In this document: in pieces, positions 48,224 through 60,413 of the stretch
How positions within the stretch are numbered: the stretch's first letter is position 1
How the letters are laid out: every line of letters starts with the position of its first letter
Origin: Clavaria fumosa
Lineage: Eukaryota; Basidiomycota; Agaricomycetes; Agaricales; Clavariaceae
Assembly: GCA_951802425.1 (NCBI GenBank)
Contig: OX637805.1
Location: 124,001 to 188,000, forward strand
Length of the DNA: 64,000 nt
Direction: 5' to 3'
Notes under the pieces: model-generated
Databases searched by the model: none
What the model was told of the DNA's origin: nothing
The model's input: only the letters and a program-made list of their open reading frames with translations
Made by a program: the position numbers and the translations under genes

Positions 48224-48516
48224 TAGTGATGGGATGGTTCAGTTCTGAACCAGGGTTCAAACCTGAACTTTAGAGAACTGGACTGAAGTCCAGTTCAAAG
48301 TTCAGTCAATGGTCGGACTGAACCTTTTTTCATGTTCAAGAGGACCAAAATTGGTCAAACCATTACCAAATTAGGTAAAAGTCCGGTTTTTGAACCTCAA
48401 ACTGGACCAGAACCAGGTTCAAGGTTCAAAAATTTGCCTGAACCAGACCTTAAGTCTGGTTTGGAGTTTGAAAATTTTGGTCAGGAACTGGACTGAACCA
48501 GACTTTTCCATCACTA
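48224..48516. mobile_element. hAT-like MITE with 8-bp target duplication
   Basis: 293 bp. Ends TAGTGATGG ... CCATCACTA are inverted, and the flanks are GCATTAGA on both sides (48216-48223 and 48517-48524), the size hAT elements make. The inside consists of GGTTCAG and CTGAACC words in both orientations and can fold extensively. No coding capacity. Confidence 0.7.
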
Positions 48517-48555
48517 GCATTAGAAGGATTAGATCAAATTTAGACTTCATTAGAT

Positions 48556-49967
48556 CATGTCTAGCAAAGGAGGTTTTCCCTGATGGAGGATTCAAACAAT
48601 GGACAGGTGATGACTCCAAGGCATTGATGAAGGTCAGTCATCTATGTTTAATACATGTCTAACATGAAGTAAAAGGAATCTACAGGTCTACCTACCAGCA
48701 ATAGAAGGCCATGTCCCACAGGATATGATGCATGCACTTCATGCATTCTTAGAATTCTGCTACACTGCCCAGCGAAATGTTCACACTGAACAGATGCTCA
48801 GACAGCTCAGGGATGCACTCAACCATTTTCACCACTACTGGACTGTATTCAAGAAGACTGGTACTCACTCTGATTCAGCTGATGCTTTTGCCCTCCCTCG
48901 GCAGCATTCAATGGTTCATTATCCTCAGCTCATTTGCATGTTTGGTGCACCAAATGGCCTGTGCTCTTCCATTACTGAATCAAAGCACATTAAAGCAGTA
49001 AAAGAGCCATGGCATCAGTCCAATCAGTACAAGGCACTTGGTCAGATGTTGTTGACAAATCAGCAGCTGGATAAGCTTGCTGCTGCTTGTGTTGAGTTTA
49101 CTAAACATGGCTTACTTGATAGAATGGGTCTCACAGATGCAGAGCATCAGTTTGAAATTGGTGTGGATCAGCCTCTTGAAAGCCAGGCTGAGGGTGGCCA
49201 TGATAATGATTCTGTGGAGGTTGATGGACCATCAGTGCTTGCATATGTTGACTTGGCAAGAGCAGTCCGTGAGTTACTGAAAGCACTCTCATGATTTTTT
49301 TCTGATTTTTCCTCAAGGACTTAAGCAAAATGTTGTCACCCTTGCAGCCCACATAAATGTGCCAAATCTGCCACAACTCATCTGTCAATTTCTTAATGGC
49401 CAGCTACATTTTAATAACCCACTACCTTCAGTGGATGTCCCCTTGCCATCACACACATCTTTTGATGGATTGTCTCTGTATTTCACTCTGCAGCAGTGAC
49501 ATACTATGCACCCAGTGATCCAAGTGGTGTTGGTGGCATGCACCGAGTGCAAATTCGAGCAACACCTTCATGGCAATGAGGTCCACCCTGATTGTGCATT
49601 TGTTGAATCAAACCCTGAACTCAAGGGTATGCAGGGCCTTGATGTAGTGTGCATTCATCTAGTATTCTCATTCAGGCATCATGAAAAAGTCTACCCTTGT
49701 GCATTGGTCCACTGGTTTGTGCACAATGATGATCAACCTGATGAGGATACTGGCATGTGGATGGTTCAGCCAGAGTTCTATCCTGATGGGAAGCCTGTCA
49801 TCTCAGTAATCCATCTTGACACTATCTTTCATGCTGCTCATCTAATTGGAGTCTATGGCAATAAATTCATTCCAAGGAGCCTTCATTCAGAACAATCACT
49901 AGATGCTTTCCACACATTCTATGTGAACAAATATATTGACCACCATGCTTTTGAGACTGCATCTTAG
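48556..49967 (+). pseudogene. Plavaka-type transposase, C-terminal part
   Basis: Exons 48556-48632 (FKQWTGDDSKALMK), 48686-49268 and 49318-49967, joined in phase. Diagnostic stretches are VYLPAIEGHVPQDMMHALHA, MFGAPNGLCSSITESKHIKA, GQMLLTNQQLDKLAAA, INVPNLPQLICQFLN, DEDTGMWMVQPEF and SVIHLDTIFHAAHLIGVYG. Plavaka transposases belong to the CACTA-related group common in Agaricomycetes. The N-terminal catalytic region is missing. A frame change near 49570 joins GGMHRVQIRATPSW to the last part. Non-functional. Confidence 0.75.
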
Positions 49968-51780
49968 ATCCAGGTCAGGTGACCTTCTCTCTCCCATCTT
50001 TTCCCTTCCCATATGCCTCCCCTCACTGCCTCATCATGTCCTTATCTCCTTATCATTCCATCCTAGTGTACACTATGCTCTTGCCAACAACCCTTTCATG
50101 CACAGCTTTCCCTACCCTGACTCATACATGTTGCTGCCTCCCCCTTTCCATATGTATGACTCATGTGCTTTTCCCTCAGTATACTCAAGCTTTGCCCTAG
50201 GTAAGATACAAGTCTCACTATTCAAAATCTATTGGAAGGATTTTCAAGCACTAAGCATGGGGACACAAGAAGTCTGGAGTCCAGGAAGTCATCATGACTT
50301 GTAGTCTTATCAGAGTCACTGACTCTGGTAAGACTACAAGTACTTAAAATGTTGTCTTTACCCACAGATTTCCCTCTTGACCTGTTCTTAAAATTCACTT
50401 ATTCTCTTGATAGTTTCCTATTGTCTTGAGATGCACTTGAGTCACTTGACACTATTATTCAGCATTCAGGCCAAGACAGAATCAAGGAAATTCTGCCTTC
50501 TTGACTATCTTGATCCTCTTGACTGCAGGTCAAGTTAGGTCAAGAAAAATCATGTTTTGCTGATGATGTTGTTGATGGAGGATTGAGTTTCCTTGATCAA
50601 TGATATAAACTGAACTAACACTGCCAGTAGACTGCCAGTAGTTCAATGACATCAATGCACAGCAAGAAACAGGTACCTGTTTGCTAACCTTCCATCCTGA
50701 TCCCAAGCTGCAAACATCTCATGAGATTTGTGAATGCAACAGTGCACACACACTGAGTTGAGAAGAGACAGAATTATTATACAAGCAGGACATCACATAT
50801 TATGAGATGAGCAAAGGAGAGGTGCACACACTGCTTATCAACAATGCTGACCTGCATGCCCCAGGTATGCATGCAACTGAGCCATGCAGGGCCTATGCCA
50901 ATGACAATATGTGCATCAAGATTGCCAAGTCACAAACAGCAAACCAAGAGACCAGTGTAGATATGTCATGGCCCCATCAATGAGAGATACCTTCACTGCT
51001 GTCACCACTGTCAGATTGTTCCTTTACACCAACCAAACATGTTATCTATCCTTGACAGTTATGAATGTCTCCACTCTTATAGTGCCACCCTCAGTTTGTC
51101 CCCAGCATCAGAATTCTTGTATTCATTGACCACTGTGTCATTACCCAGGGCATTGCAATCCCTATCTGCATCACATGTGGAAACATGGTGCCTAAGGCAG
51201 TTGCAAATGCCATCTTTCAGGTACCACATGCACTTGCTTGTACACATCTGACAGATATGTACATGGCTCTAGCCATGTCCTGCCTGATACAACAGTTTAC
51301 CCTCTCAAGGAATTGTACCTTGAATGCCTTGGCACACCAAGGCAGGTAGTAGTTATAGACTTTTTAATCTATTAACTAGCAGTTAACCCAGCCATGCTAT
51401 GGTTGGTCCACTTAAGGCTTAAAGGTGTGTCAAAAGTTGTCACTGACTCAATTGTAACAGTAACAACAACACAAGGATAACAGTGTATGCAACATATTCC
51501 TGGTGTACAACTAAGATGCAGAGCCACTCACTGTTTGCTGCTCCTTGGGCTACTGGTCTTTAGATGCTTCAAATTCAAGGAACTAGTCTGAGCAAAGTTG
51601 AATTTGAGCTTGCAGGAACATTTCTCAGTCAGTGCAGCTTAAGATGTGTTTGAGACTAAAATGTAATAATGGTCTCAAAAGTTCAAACTTACTGGCATTC
51701 AATGCAGGGGCAAGAGGTGGTGGTGCTTGCCCAAGATGTATCATGTTTTCAAGGTCAATAATGAAATGGGTGATATGAAC
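49968..51780. other. No gene recognised; one near-perfect hairpin
   Basis: Low-coding sequence with CTTGAC-rich patches. The only structured item is the 22-bp inverted repeat at 50297-50341. Confidence 0.5.
50297..50341. repeat. 22-bp inverted repeat with 1-nt loop
   Basis: ACTTGTAGTCTTATCAGAGT (and CA) pairs with TGACTCTGGTAAGACTACAA (and GT). There is one G/T-type mismatch and a single base between the arms. Confidence 0.9.
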
Positions 51781-52660
51781 ATTATTCCTCCTGGCTGGCA
51801 GGCCCTGCTCCCCACTCTGGGGACTTGCACTCAGCCACAGCTGTGGTCCTTCAGCTCCTGTGCACAGATGCTGCTCCCCCCTCTGTGGGCTTGTGCCCAG
51901 CCTTGGCTGTGGCCCCTCATGCCCTGTGCCTGGCTCTATCACATCACATGTGTCTCCAGCTGACCCTCTTGGCCAGCAGGCACTGCATGTGCCTGCCATT
52001 GTTCCTCCTGGCCAGCAGGCCCTGCTCTCATGCTAGATGATGCTCCCCACTCTGGGGGCTTGCAGGCCATAGCTGTGGTCCTTCAGCTCCTATGCACAGA
52101 TGCTGCACCCTGCTCTGTAGTGTTGTGCCCAGCCTTGGCTCTGTGGCCTTGTGCCCAGCCTTGGCTGTGGCCCCTTGGGTCCTGCACCTGGCTCTGTCAA
52201 ATAGCACGTGTCTCTGGCTGACCCCTCTTGGCCAGCATGCACTGTGTGTGCCTGCCAATGTTCCTCCTGGTTGGCAGGCCCAGTTCCTGTGTGTGGATGC
52301 CACTCCCCACTCTGGGGACTTGTGCCCAGCTGCAGCTACATTCCCTTGGCTCCTGCACATGGATGCTGCTCCTCACTCTGTGGGCTTGTGGACTTGTGCC
52401 CAGCTGTGGCTACATTCCCTCAGCTCCTGCATGTGGATGCTGCTCCTCACTCTGTGGGCTTGTGCCCAACCTCAGCTCTGTGGACTTGTGCCTGGCCTTG
52501 GCTATGGCCCCTTGGGTCCTGTGCCTTGCCTTGCTGTGGCCCCTTGGCTCACTTGCTCAGTATGGCCACAGTCCCTCAGCTCCTGTGTATGGTCCCTGGT
52601 CCCTGCTCATTGGACCTACACATGGATGCTCCCCTCTAGGGCATTCCACGGGTATACCCT
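51780..52660. repeat. Degenerate minisatellite (TGTGCCCAGCC / CTCAGCTCCTG)
   Basis: Irregular 60-90 bp units. The words GGGCTTGTGCCCAGC, CCTTCAGCTCCTGTGCA and GATGCTGCTCCTCACTCTGT recur many times. Three overlapping plus-strand frames stay open because of it. A stray unit lies near 58760-58810. Confidence 0.75.
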
Positions 52661-52711
52661 GGGTTCAGATTTCACACACCATACCCCTACCCACAATCAC
52701 CATACCCTTAT

Positions 52712-52740
52712 CAGGTAGGGGTTGACACCCTACCCGCATC
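52712..52740. repeat. Possible terminal repeat of the hAT element
   Basis: CAGGTAGGGGTTGACACCCT followed by ACCCGCATC resembles the ends of fungal hAT elements. No matching end was found near 56000, so this is tentative. Confidence 0.3.
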
Positions 52741-52855
52741 ATCTGCGGTGTAGTCATGAACCCGCAGTTCCTAGGATAACCACAGTATTTATTTCGTAAA
52801 AGAGCACAGAACATGCATAACAAGTCATAATGATTCGTAACTACATCCTACCCTC

Positions 52856-55800
52856 ATTTGTTATCACAAAGTTCAAGTTCCATAGAAGCCTTCCTCTTCA
52901 TGGAGCCTAAAGCAGACAAAAGATCCTCAGTAAATATTAGATCATTGTGGCTCCAGGATCCTAAACAAAGGTATGAATGAATTGAGAGAGGGGACAGAGC
53001 ATTGTGAGTGAAATGCAGGAGCTGTCGGCCTTGCGAGAACACACGCTCAACAGCTGTGGATGTCGCTGTGCACAAGATGTCAGTTTCGCATTACAAGAGA
53101 GGCTCACACGAACCTGGTATGCTCAGATAATCAAGTGCCATTCGAGAGAGGTTTGGGTAAACCCTGCGATTGTTGTACCACCACTTGAGAGGGTTATGGA
53201 CCTTCTCAACTGGCAACTTGAGGTAGTCGTCAAGTTCGCTATGTGTGGCAGTCGTTTTCTCGTCAACAGAGTAGTCTGCGAAGCAGCTGAACTCATCGTC
53301 GAATCGTTCCTGACATCACATGAGTGTTCATGATATGGTGATAGAATAGCAATAGCAGTTGTGGCTTACAATAGTGCCTTTGTGCATTTCATTCGTCTCA
53401 TTCGTCTCCTGCGTGCGCTCCTCTGTACCTTCATAATTCTTGACGTACTCCTCACAAACAATGTCCTCCGCAGTCTCAATCCATTCAGCTTTCCAATTGT
53501 GTACTCAGAAGTACTCAAGCTTGAGACTGGGGTGAAGGACTGAGGGCATGATTAGTGATGGTGACAAATGTATACAATACTCTCACCCATTGCTATGCGA
53601 TAGGCAGATGAGTTATCCATGGCGCCGTAGTACTTGTCGAGTTTGGCAGCTGCCACCTACATGGCAACTTGGATTGCCTCGTGATACGCCTCCTTGCTTT
53701 GACGATTGAGCCTGTCTGTAATCTTATCCATAGCTGGGATAACACCAGCCACGCTGGCAGTGTCACACGAGAAGAAGATGGTTGCTTTTTTGTATTGCTA
53801 TTGACACGAATAGGTTAGTTGGTGACAAGAGTACAATCCCACAGTGTGCACCTAGAGTACAGCAACAAGATCTCCGACGATGATCCAGTCCTCGTCGTCA
53901 AGCTCGAACTTGCATAGTTTCAATGCCTTGTCACTCGTAATGTTGTCAATTGGCTTGCGATACTCAAGGGCAACACTCAGCATGTCATATGTAGAGTTCC
54001 ATCTGGTGACGACATCGCGAGGGATAAGCTTTGGTTTGAAATTAAGCTCTTTGCAAACTCGGCGCCAGGCAGGCAGCATGATTGTGGTTGAATGGATAAT
54101 TGTGAAGGCCAACTGGCGAACCTGAGGTTGTGAAGGTTAGTTTCATGAATGCAGTGAAGCCTGGTCACCAAGATACCTTTGACACAATGGTGCGGATGAT
54201 GGCTGTTTTCTCCATAAGATCCGCGCACTGATTCTCGTCGAGGTCTGCCAACTCATCCTTGCTTTCCTCTTTGTCGTTATCACAGCCAAACTCTTTGTCA
54301 TGCGCACCCTCCTCATCACTGTCTGACTCTCCTTCAAAACATAAGCCATCATCAAACTCGGGGTTGTCCATGGCTACTGTGGAAGAGAGGCCAGCATTGA
54401 AAGGTTTGAGAAGAGTTTCAGCGGACAGCTGGAGTGTGTGGTTGAAGCAGCGGATGCGGTTGACTTCATCAAAGGCATTGGATATGCTGTCGAGGTGGGT
54501 GATCATCGTATCATTAGAGGTGGCATTGTCGGCAATGATGGACAGGATCTGGATGGCATGTACAGTCAGTAGCTGCCCTAAAGCGGTCTTGTCATTCCTA
54601 CATACCTTCTCCTCAAGGCCGTGTCGCCTAAGCATCGCGCTGAAGGCCTGAGCAAGGTTGGCTCCTGAATGAGACTTGGGGTAATGTCAGTTTTCTTGTA
54701 CATTGCATGCCATACAACCAGGTAACGCACCTGGGCTACCTTGACAACATCTAAAAGAAAAGAAAACATTCGGCCTTGGTGTTCCAAGTGAACAGTCCAA
54801 GCGACAAAGGCACGATGATTTGGTGATGTCCATGCATCGGTAGCAAAATGAATGCGCCCAGGGTGGTCCTGGAATGAGTGTCAATGACATTCATTGACGA
54901 GAGAGTAGATATGGATGTACATGTAATAGTTTATCCACCCATTGCTGGCACTTGGCAAAACAAGCCTTGATATCGCAACCCACAGTCTGGAGAAGGCCAC
55001 TTCATGGTTGGTTGCCCTGCTGAAAGAAGCTCTCGCAACTTGCGATCCCTCATGACATTTGCAGGTCGGTTGCTTTCAGTCACCCAACGGACAATATGGG
55101 CACTAAGCACGATGAGCAGCATACAAGATAGCAAATAGAGGTACGTACCGTGCTTCCACGCTGGTATGTTGATGGTGGGAGAAGTGAACAGGCTGTTGTC
55201 CAGGGCAAGCGAAGATAGAAAAGATAGAAGATGACTGGGCCTTTGCATCACTGCCAGTCGCAGTGTTTGAAACAGCCTCTGCACCAAAACATTTCGTCGC
55301 ATGGTACTTGAGGTTAGCTGTCGATGCCCTATCTTTCGAGTCCTGGTAGCGGCATACTCCACCAGCAGACGTCTTGCATCGAGGAGCAGCACAAGTGAAG
55401 AAATGACACGGGCGGCCTTCGTGAGTTTGAACGGCAACTTCAGCTTTGAAAAAGCCATAGATTGATGAACGCCAGGTGCATTTGAGTTTCGCTAAACACA
55501 CTCAGTGGGTGAGGACAAATGTGGGATAGAAATGGGCTATGTACCCAACTGTGTCTTGGGGTCATCAAAGCCAGAATCCCCTTCATCGTCGTCATCACCT
55601 TCAAGATCAAGTAGTTCTTCAATGGAATCGTTGCCGTTATCGGGGCCTGTGGGTATCTGCATGTGTGAAGGGGAGAGAGTGTGGCGGGCTTGCTTGAACG
55701 GACTCACTATGGCCTTAGCACCAGTCTTGACGCCTTTCTTGACAACATTCTTGAGTGAAGATGAAATCAAAGAGGCTGGGTGTGTCAAAGACTGTTGTGA

Positions 55801-55881
55801 GGTTGTAGAACCTTGACGCAAAATGGCCAGCACAGTCGCAAGCTTTGACAAAGCAGCTTCAGGATCTCTGAAACGCCCCAT
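52856..55881 (-). CDS. hAT transposase with BED finger and hATC domain
   Basis: Minus strand, many short introns. The N-terminal exon 55881-55545 (MGRFRDPEAALSKLATVLA) has an acidic tract. The BED-like zinc finger (CAAPRCKTSAGGVC ... KYHATKCF) is near 55300-55420. The RNase H-like catalytic part has IHFATDAWTSPNHRAFVAW (about 54800-54860), IIADNATSND and RIRCFNHTLQLSAETLLKPF (54400-54550), and VVTRWNSTYDML (about 54000). The hATC dimerisation domain is STAVERVFSQGRQLLHFTHN (about 53050). Core hAT signatures are present, and the breaks between pieces look like introns rather than lesions. hAT transposases cut and paste DNA and leave 8-bp duplications. Whether it still works cannot be told, since a second terminal repeat was not found. 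Confidence 0.8.
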
Positions 55882-56391
55882 GACCGTGACTGGGACTACA
55901 AGAATACTTACTATTTTTCAAGGCCCTTTTAAACCTTTTGACATAGGCCCGTGCATAACACCGTCATGAGTCCAGGTGAAGTCAAGGCACAAGAATTATT
56001 TGATTGTGTATGTTTACTCACTATGAACCATTGCAGGCTGTATAGCCACATGGGTTAACCATGGCCCATCCCCAATGCATTGCAGACCGGTATGGCGGCA
56101 TGCGTTGGAAGGTCAACATCGCTGATTGCAGGCAGTACGCTAGCAGTCAGAGTCCTGATGTGACATCACATTACTTTGGGTGGATGCAGAGCTCCATGCG
56201 CTTGGGGCTCTCCTCCTCACATTGTTTAATGTCTCTCATCTGAGAGTCCTGGTGTGATTTCACATTACTTTGGGTGGATGCAGAGCTCCATGCGCTTGGG
56301 GCTCTCCTCCTCACATTGTTTAATGTCTCTCATCTGAGATTCCTGGTGTGACTTCACATTACTTTGGGTGGATGCAGAGCTCCCAGGCGAT

Positions 56392-57186
56392 CCTGTAGTT
56401 TTGATATATCATATGCACCAAATTGATGCATTTGAGTGATGAACAATTAGCATCAATTGGTGCATGCACCTGATGTATCACTTTGGAGCATCTGATGCAT
56501 TACCTCCTCATTGGGTGTGGATGGTACATCTGATATATCATGATGCCAGATGATGCATCTGCCATAGCCATAGACAGTGAATGTATCATGCATACATAAT
56601 GTTGATGTATCAGCATGTCAGCATCTGATGTATTGTTGAAGCAGTTCTGGAAATTTGGCACATCTGATATAACATGGACATTCAATACATCACTGCCAAT
56701 GCTTATCCAAAAATGAATAAAAAAGCGGATTTATTATCATTAAACTTAAACTTATTAATGTATTACAGTAATGACTAATATTAAATCTATTTCTATATAA
56801 ATTCTATTTATTCACACTCTATCACAAGTCCTGAAGTTGGGAGAAAGTGGGGGGGGAAGCAGGGCAAGTTGCTGTATTTATATGCCACGCTTTGTGGCTG
56901 TGCAAACGCGTGACATGGTAACGTTGATTAGGTGTTACCATGTCACGCATTTGCACAGCCACAATGTGCGGCATAACATTATGTATGCATGATACATTCA
57001 CTGTCTATGGCTATGGCAGATGCATCATCTGGCATCATGATATATCAGATGTACCATCCACACCCAATGAGGAGGTAATGCATCAGATGCTCCAAAGTGA
57101 TACATCAGGTGCATGCACCAATTGATGCTAATTGTTCATCACTCAAATGCATCAATTTGGTGCATATGATATATCAAAACTACAGG
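56392..57186. mobile_element. Fold-back element with 212-bp inverted repeats
   Basis: 795 bp. Arms 56392-56603 and 56975-57186 are near-perfect reverse complements, starting CCTGTAGTTTTGATATATCA. No coding capacity. Only an ambiguous AT flanks both ends, so the superfamily is open. A second hairpin sits just inside the right arm. Confidence 0.8.
56881..56975. repeat. Inner 42-bp hairpin
   Basis: Arms 56881-56922 and 56934-56975 pair with about four mismatches around an 11-nt loop (GTTGATTAGGT). The core is GTGACATGGTAAC against GTTACCATGTCAC. Confidence 0.85.
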
Positions 57187-57312
57187 ATGTGGTGGAGCTC
57201 CATGCGCTTGGAGCTCTCCTCCTCACATTGCTTAATGTCTCTCATCTGAGATGCCCTTCTTTGTGCATCATGGGTAGCGCTCCTCCACTCCGGGCTCAAC
57301 ACTGCCTTCTCG

Positions 57313-57901
57313 ATGCCCCGCCCCGTGGCGGCTGCTGAAGAAGACGCCCTGTGCGTTTGTGGTGGCCCCTTACCATGCGCGTGCCCGCTTGCTGACTATA
57401 TTGGACACACAGCCATCCGCAGTGGCCCTGCGGTGCTCGCCATGCACTGGGAGTCTGGGACAAGCACAGGACCGTGCAGCAGAAGTGCGCGTTTTTTCCG
57501 TTTCTCCCTCTCCTCCCTCCCCATGCATCGTGTTCCTCCTACTGACGCGCTGGCCAGCTACGCCGTGCTGGGGCTCGCGCACGCCCTGACGCTGCGCGGG
57601 GGCGTGTCGGCGAGTGTCCCCGAAGCTGGAGACGCACACACACATGCTGCCGATGACGACGACACGCACTCGCCCCGGGAGCCAAACCGGGACCCCGAGC
57701 CCGACTGCGACGCACTGCCCCCGGGCCGCGGGCGCCTCGTGCGGGATGCGGCGGGCACAGTGGTCGGGTTCACACTGCCCACGTCTGATGTGGGGGGCGG
57801 CGTGGACATGGATGTGGACATCCTCCTTCTCTCCCCTCCTGCCCACACATGCACCAACGCCCCCCCTCCGCACGCCACACTGCACCCCACGCCCCACACA
57901 G
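57313..57901 (+). other. GC-rich open frame of unknown origin
   Basis: A 201-codon frame (MPRPVAAAEEDALCVCGGPL at the start) in strongly GC-rich DNA. No domain recognised. Because it runs directly into the fucose synthase fragment it may be a chimeric or captured piece. Confidence 0.25.
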
Positions 57902-58530
57902 GCAACCTTCCTGCATGACAACCTACAGATGAACATGAACATTGTGCATGCGAAGCTCATGTCGTGCCTCTCGACATGCATCTTCCCAGACGGTGTCGTG
58001 CTCCTGCTCAATGAGACGAAGGTGCACCACAGCCCACTGCATGGCAGTAATTATGGATATGTGTATGGGAAGCATTTGTTGGATGTGCAGAATCGGTGTG
58101 TCTATCTTTCGTTATTTTTGTGGCTAAACACCCCTCAGGGCGTACCACAAAGAGTTTGGGTGCAACCTCATGTCCACAATCCTGACGAATGTGTTTGGGC
58201 CAAACAATAACTTGCACATCACCCCTTTCTCTTCCTTCCAGCATTGGTCATTGATAACTTTTCATCAGTGACCTTGAAGACTCACACGTCATCCCAGGGC
58301 TGATCCGCAAATGCTACCTAGCAAAAAGTAAGCCTGGGCAAGAACCCACCCCACCACACAGAGAACAGGACACTCTTCATTGTGTATGGCACGGGCAAGC
58401 CGCTGCGGCAGGTCATCTACTCACTGGACCTGGTGAAGCTGTTTGTGTGGATGCTGTGTGAGTATGACGACGTGGAGCCAGTCATCTTTTCCGGTGAGCT
58501 CTCCGGCTTTGCGTTTGTGCCAGGAGGTTG
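57902..58530 (+). pseudogene. GDP-L-fucose synthase fragment
   Basis: Pieces in order: ATFLHDNLQMNMNIVHAKLM, SCLSTCIFPDG, SNYGYVYGKHLLDVQN (containing the YxxxK catalytic pair of short-chain dehydrogenases), then after an intron at about 58098-58140 [35 protein letters not shown] and [20 protein letters not shown]. These match GDP-4-keto-6-deoxymannose epimerase/reductase, which makes GDP-L-fucose. The N-terminal nucleotide-binding part is missing, there are frame changes, and homology ends near 58500. Confidence 0.7.
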
Positions 58531-59164
58531 TTGTATTCCAGATTTGGCTGTTCACCCTGCCATCATACCATACATATATATATTTTGATTTAGAAATACT
58601 TTTCATATTATTACTATAATAGGAAACCGTAAACCCGGCAAACTGTGGTTATGGTGCACGGTCTGGCTGGGGGTACAGGATTAGGACACCGCACCCGTAA
58701 CCCTGGAACCCTTGAGCCAAAACCCACGGATAAACCCGCACCCATGGATTTCCCTACTCCCCTCTGTGTGGACTGTGCCTGGCTGTAGCTATGTTCCTTC
58801 AGCTCCTGAGTCTTTCTCTTCTCAGTGTGTCTCAACACACATTGGCATCACATTCGCCAGGCATCGTGTCATTGGCGTGCCATACACCTCTTTCTCTCTC
58901 AGTTTCCCAAAAAAAGAGAAAAAAAAGAGGGGATTATATTCGTCCCCCCCTCATTCGTACTTCGTTCATGGCCCACGCGTACTTCGTTCGTGCCTCCCCA
59001 CTCCCTTTGTGATACTCCCTTTCATTCTACCCCCCTCTTTTTTCACTCATACTTCTCATTAGTCTTTTTACCGCTTTGTTGACACACATTCAAGTAAATC
59101 TACTAGTTGAACCCCTCGGGCCTCGGCTGAGAGGTTGCACGGACCCAGCTAACCCTCACTGCGA

Positions 59165-59870
59165 TTAAGTGTCACGATTGGAGACTGTAACAATTACCTT
59201 GGTTGTACTTACTCCCACTGCTGCCCACCACCATCACAGGCACCGCCGCCGCCGCCGTCACTGCAGTTGCCGCCGCCGCTGCCACAGAAAAAAAAAAAGG
59301 AAAACACACGGCGCGCTGGGAGCTCCTGGGTGCAGTTGCCGAAAAAAAAAACACACACACACACACGACGCACGGGCATGTGCATGTGCATGTTTTGGGG
59401 GGCAAGGCAAGGAGGGGCGGGCTTCTGCTTCTGCTTCTGCTGCTGCGCAGGCTGTAAATGTTGGCGAGTGGGCGGGGAGCAGACGGGGGGAAAGGAGGCG
59501 TGGGCGTTTGCTGCTGCTCCTGCGGTTGCGATTGTGACGGCGCGGTGCGAGGGATTCCGGAAGCCGGGAAGACCTTGACTGTTCTGATGCTGCGCTGCCC
59601 GGGGGTGGGTTTACAAAGTTACAGTAGCCAGGGCGGAGAAAGGGGGTGCTGCTGCTGCGCTGCGGCTGCAGCGATGGCGACAGCGCGGAGGATAGAAGCT
59701 GGGGGGGGGGGGGGTGTCGTGGGGGTTTTAGCAGATGGGGCAGAGCGGGTGCGTAGGCACGTGGAGGGTGGGCGTTCTGTTGATGTGGCCTCACACACCA
59801 CACACACACATTGGGGCTGAGCGCTGAGCAGGTGCTAGGCACAGAGATACGTGTTTTGGACGTGAGAATT
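59165..59870. repeat. Simple-sequence and GC-rich region
   Basis: Short GCC, CA and GCT repeats and a G run near 59700. Large overlapping frames on both strands reflect composition; I see no gene. Confidence 0.6.
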
Positions 59871-59879
59871 TCGTGTATA

Positions 59880-60240
59880 CAAGCATGCTGCTCGCGCGTC
59901 CCTTGCCGACACTCGCCGAGACTGTGCTCTGCCTGTCGTCGTCTTGGTCGTCCTCATCATCGACCTCCGGAATACGAGGGATTCACTGGACGCCGGTGTT
60001 CGGCCTGAGTGTGCTGGCGGTGCTGCTCGGGACGAGGGTACGGCTGGACTGCTTCCGCACGCTGAGACGGCTGTTCACGTTCGACCTGACGGTGTGCGCG
60101 AGTGGTGCTACGCGTGGGTGCGGCACCCAGCGTACACGGGGAGCATGCTGCTCGTGCTTGGGTCCGGGCTCGCGCACCTGACGCGCGGGAGCTGGGGGTT
60201 GGGCCCGGGACTGACACGGGGTGGGGCATGCCCGGCGGAA
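59880..60240 (+). pseudogene. Isoprenylcysteine carboxyl methyltransferase-like fragment
   Basis: One frame gives LAVLLGTRVRLDCFRTLRRL and FTFDLTV. Another continues with CYAWVRHPAYTGSMLLVLGS and GLAHLTRGSW. The RHPxYxG core is typical of the ICMT/PEMT membrane methyltransferase fold. The frame change between the two and the missing ends make it a remnant. Confidence 0.6.
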
Positions 60241-60370
60241 GCGACGGGACCGGGGGCTTGCGTGCACATGGAGAGAGGTGGCGCCAAGGTGGCCCCCCTC
60301 GGGCGGATCGATGACCACCGGAGGCGGGGCGGGGGGAGGGGTGACATGACACGAGTGTCAACTGTAGTGG

Positions 60371-60413
60371 GAAAGTGTGGGCTGATTACCGTAAAGTGTG
60401 GGCTGATTAAAGG
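60371..60413. repeat. Short tandem repeat upstream of the kinase gene
   Basis: AAAGTGTGGGCTGATTA occurs twice, 22 bp apart, about 80-100 bp before the FunK1 start codon. Possible promoter element; untested. Confidence 0.4.

Larger units (their letters stand above)
56150..57260. repeat. About 95-bp tandem repeat, interrupted by a fold-back element
   Basis: Units containing ACTTTGGGTGGATGCAGAGC and CACATTGTTTAATGTCTCTC are repeated at about 56150, 56245 and 56340. The third is interrupted at 56391 and similar sequence resumes at 57187. Confidence 0.75.

Noticed and set aside
52028..52725. Three overlapping frames of 110-208 codons rich in Cys, Ala and Pro
   Set aside because: They are products of a degenerate minisatellite; no frame is favoured and no domain is visible.
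59090..59165. Possible tRNA-like sequence with TTGAACCCC near 59110
   Set aside because: I could not form an acceptor stem or anticodon arm around it.
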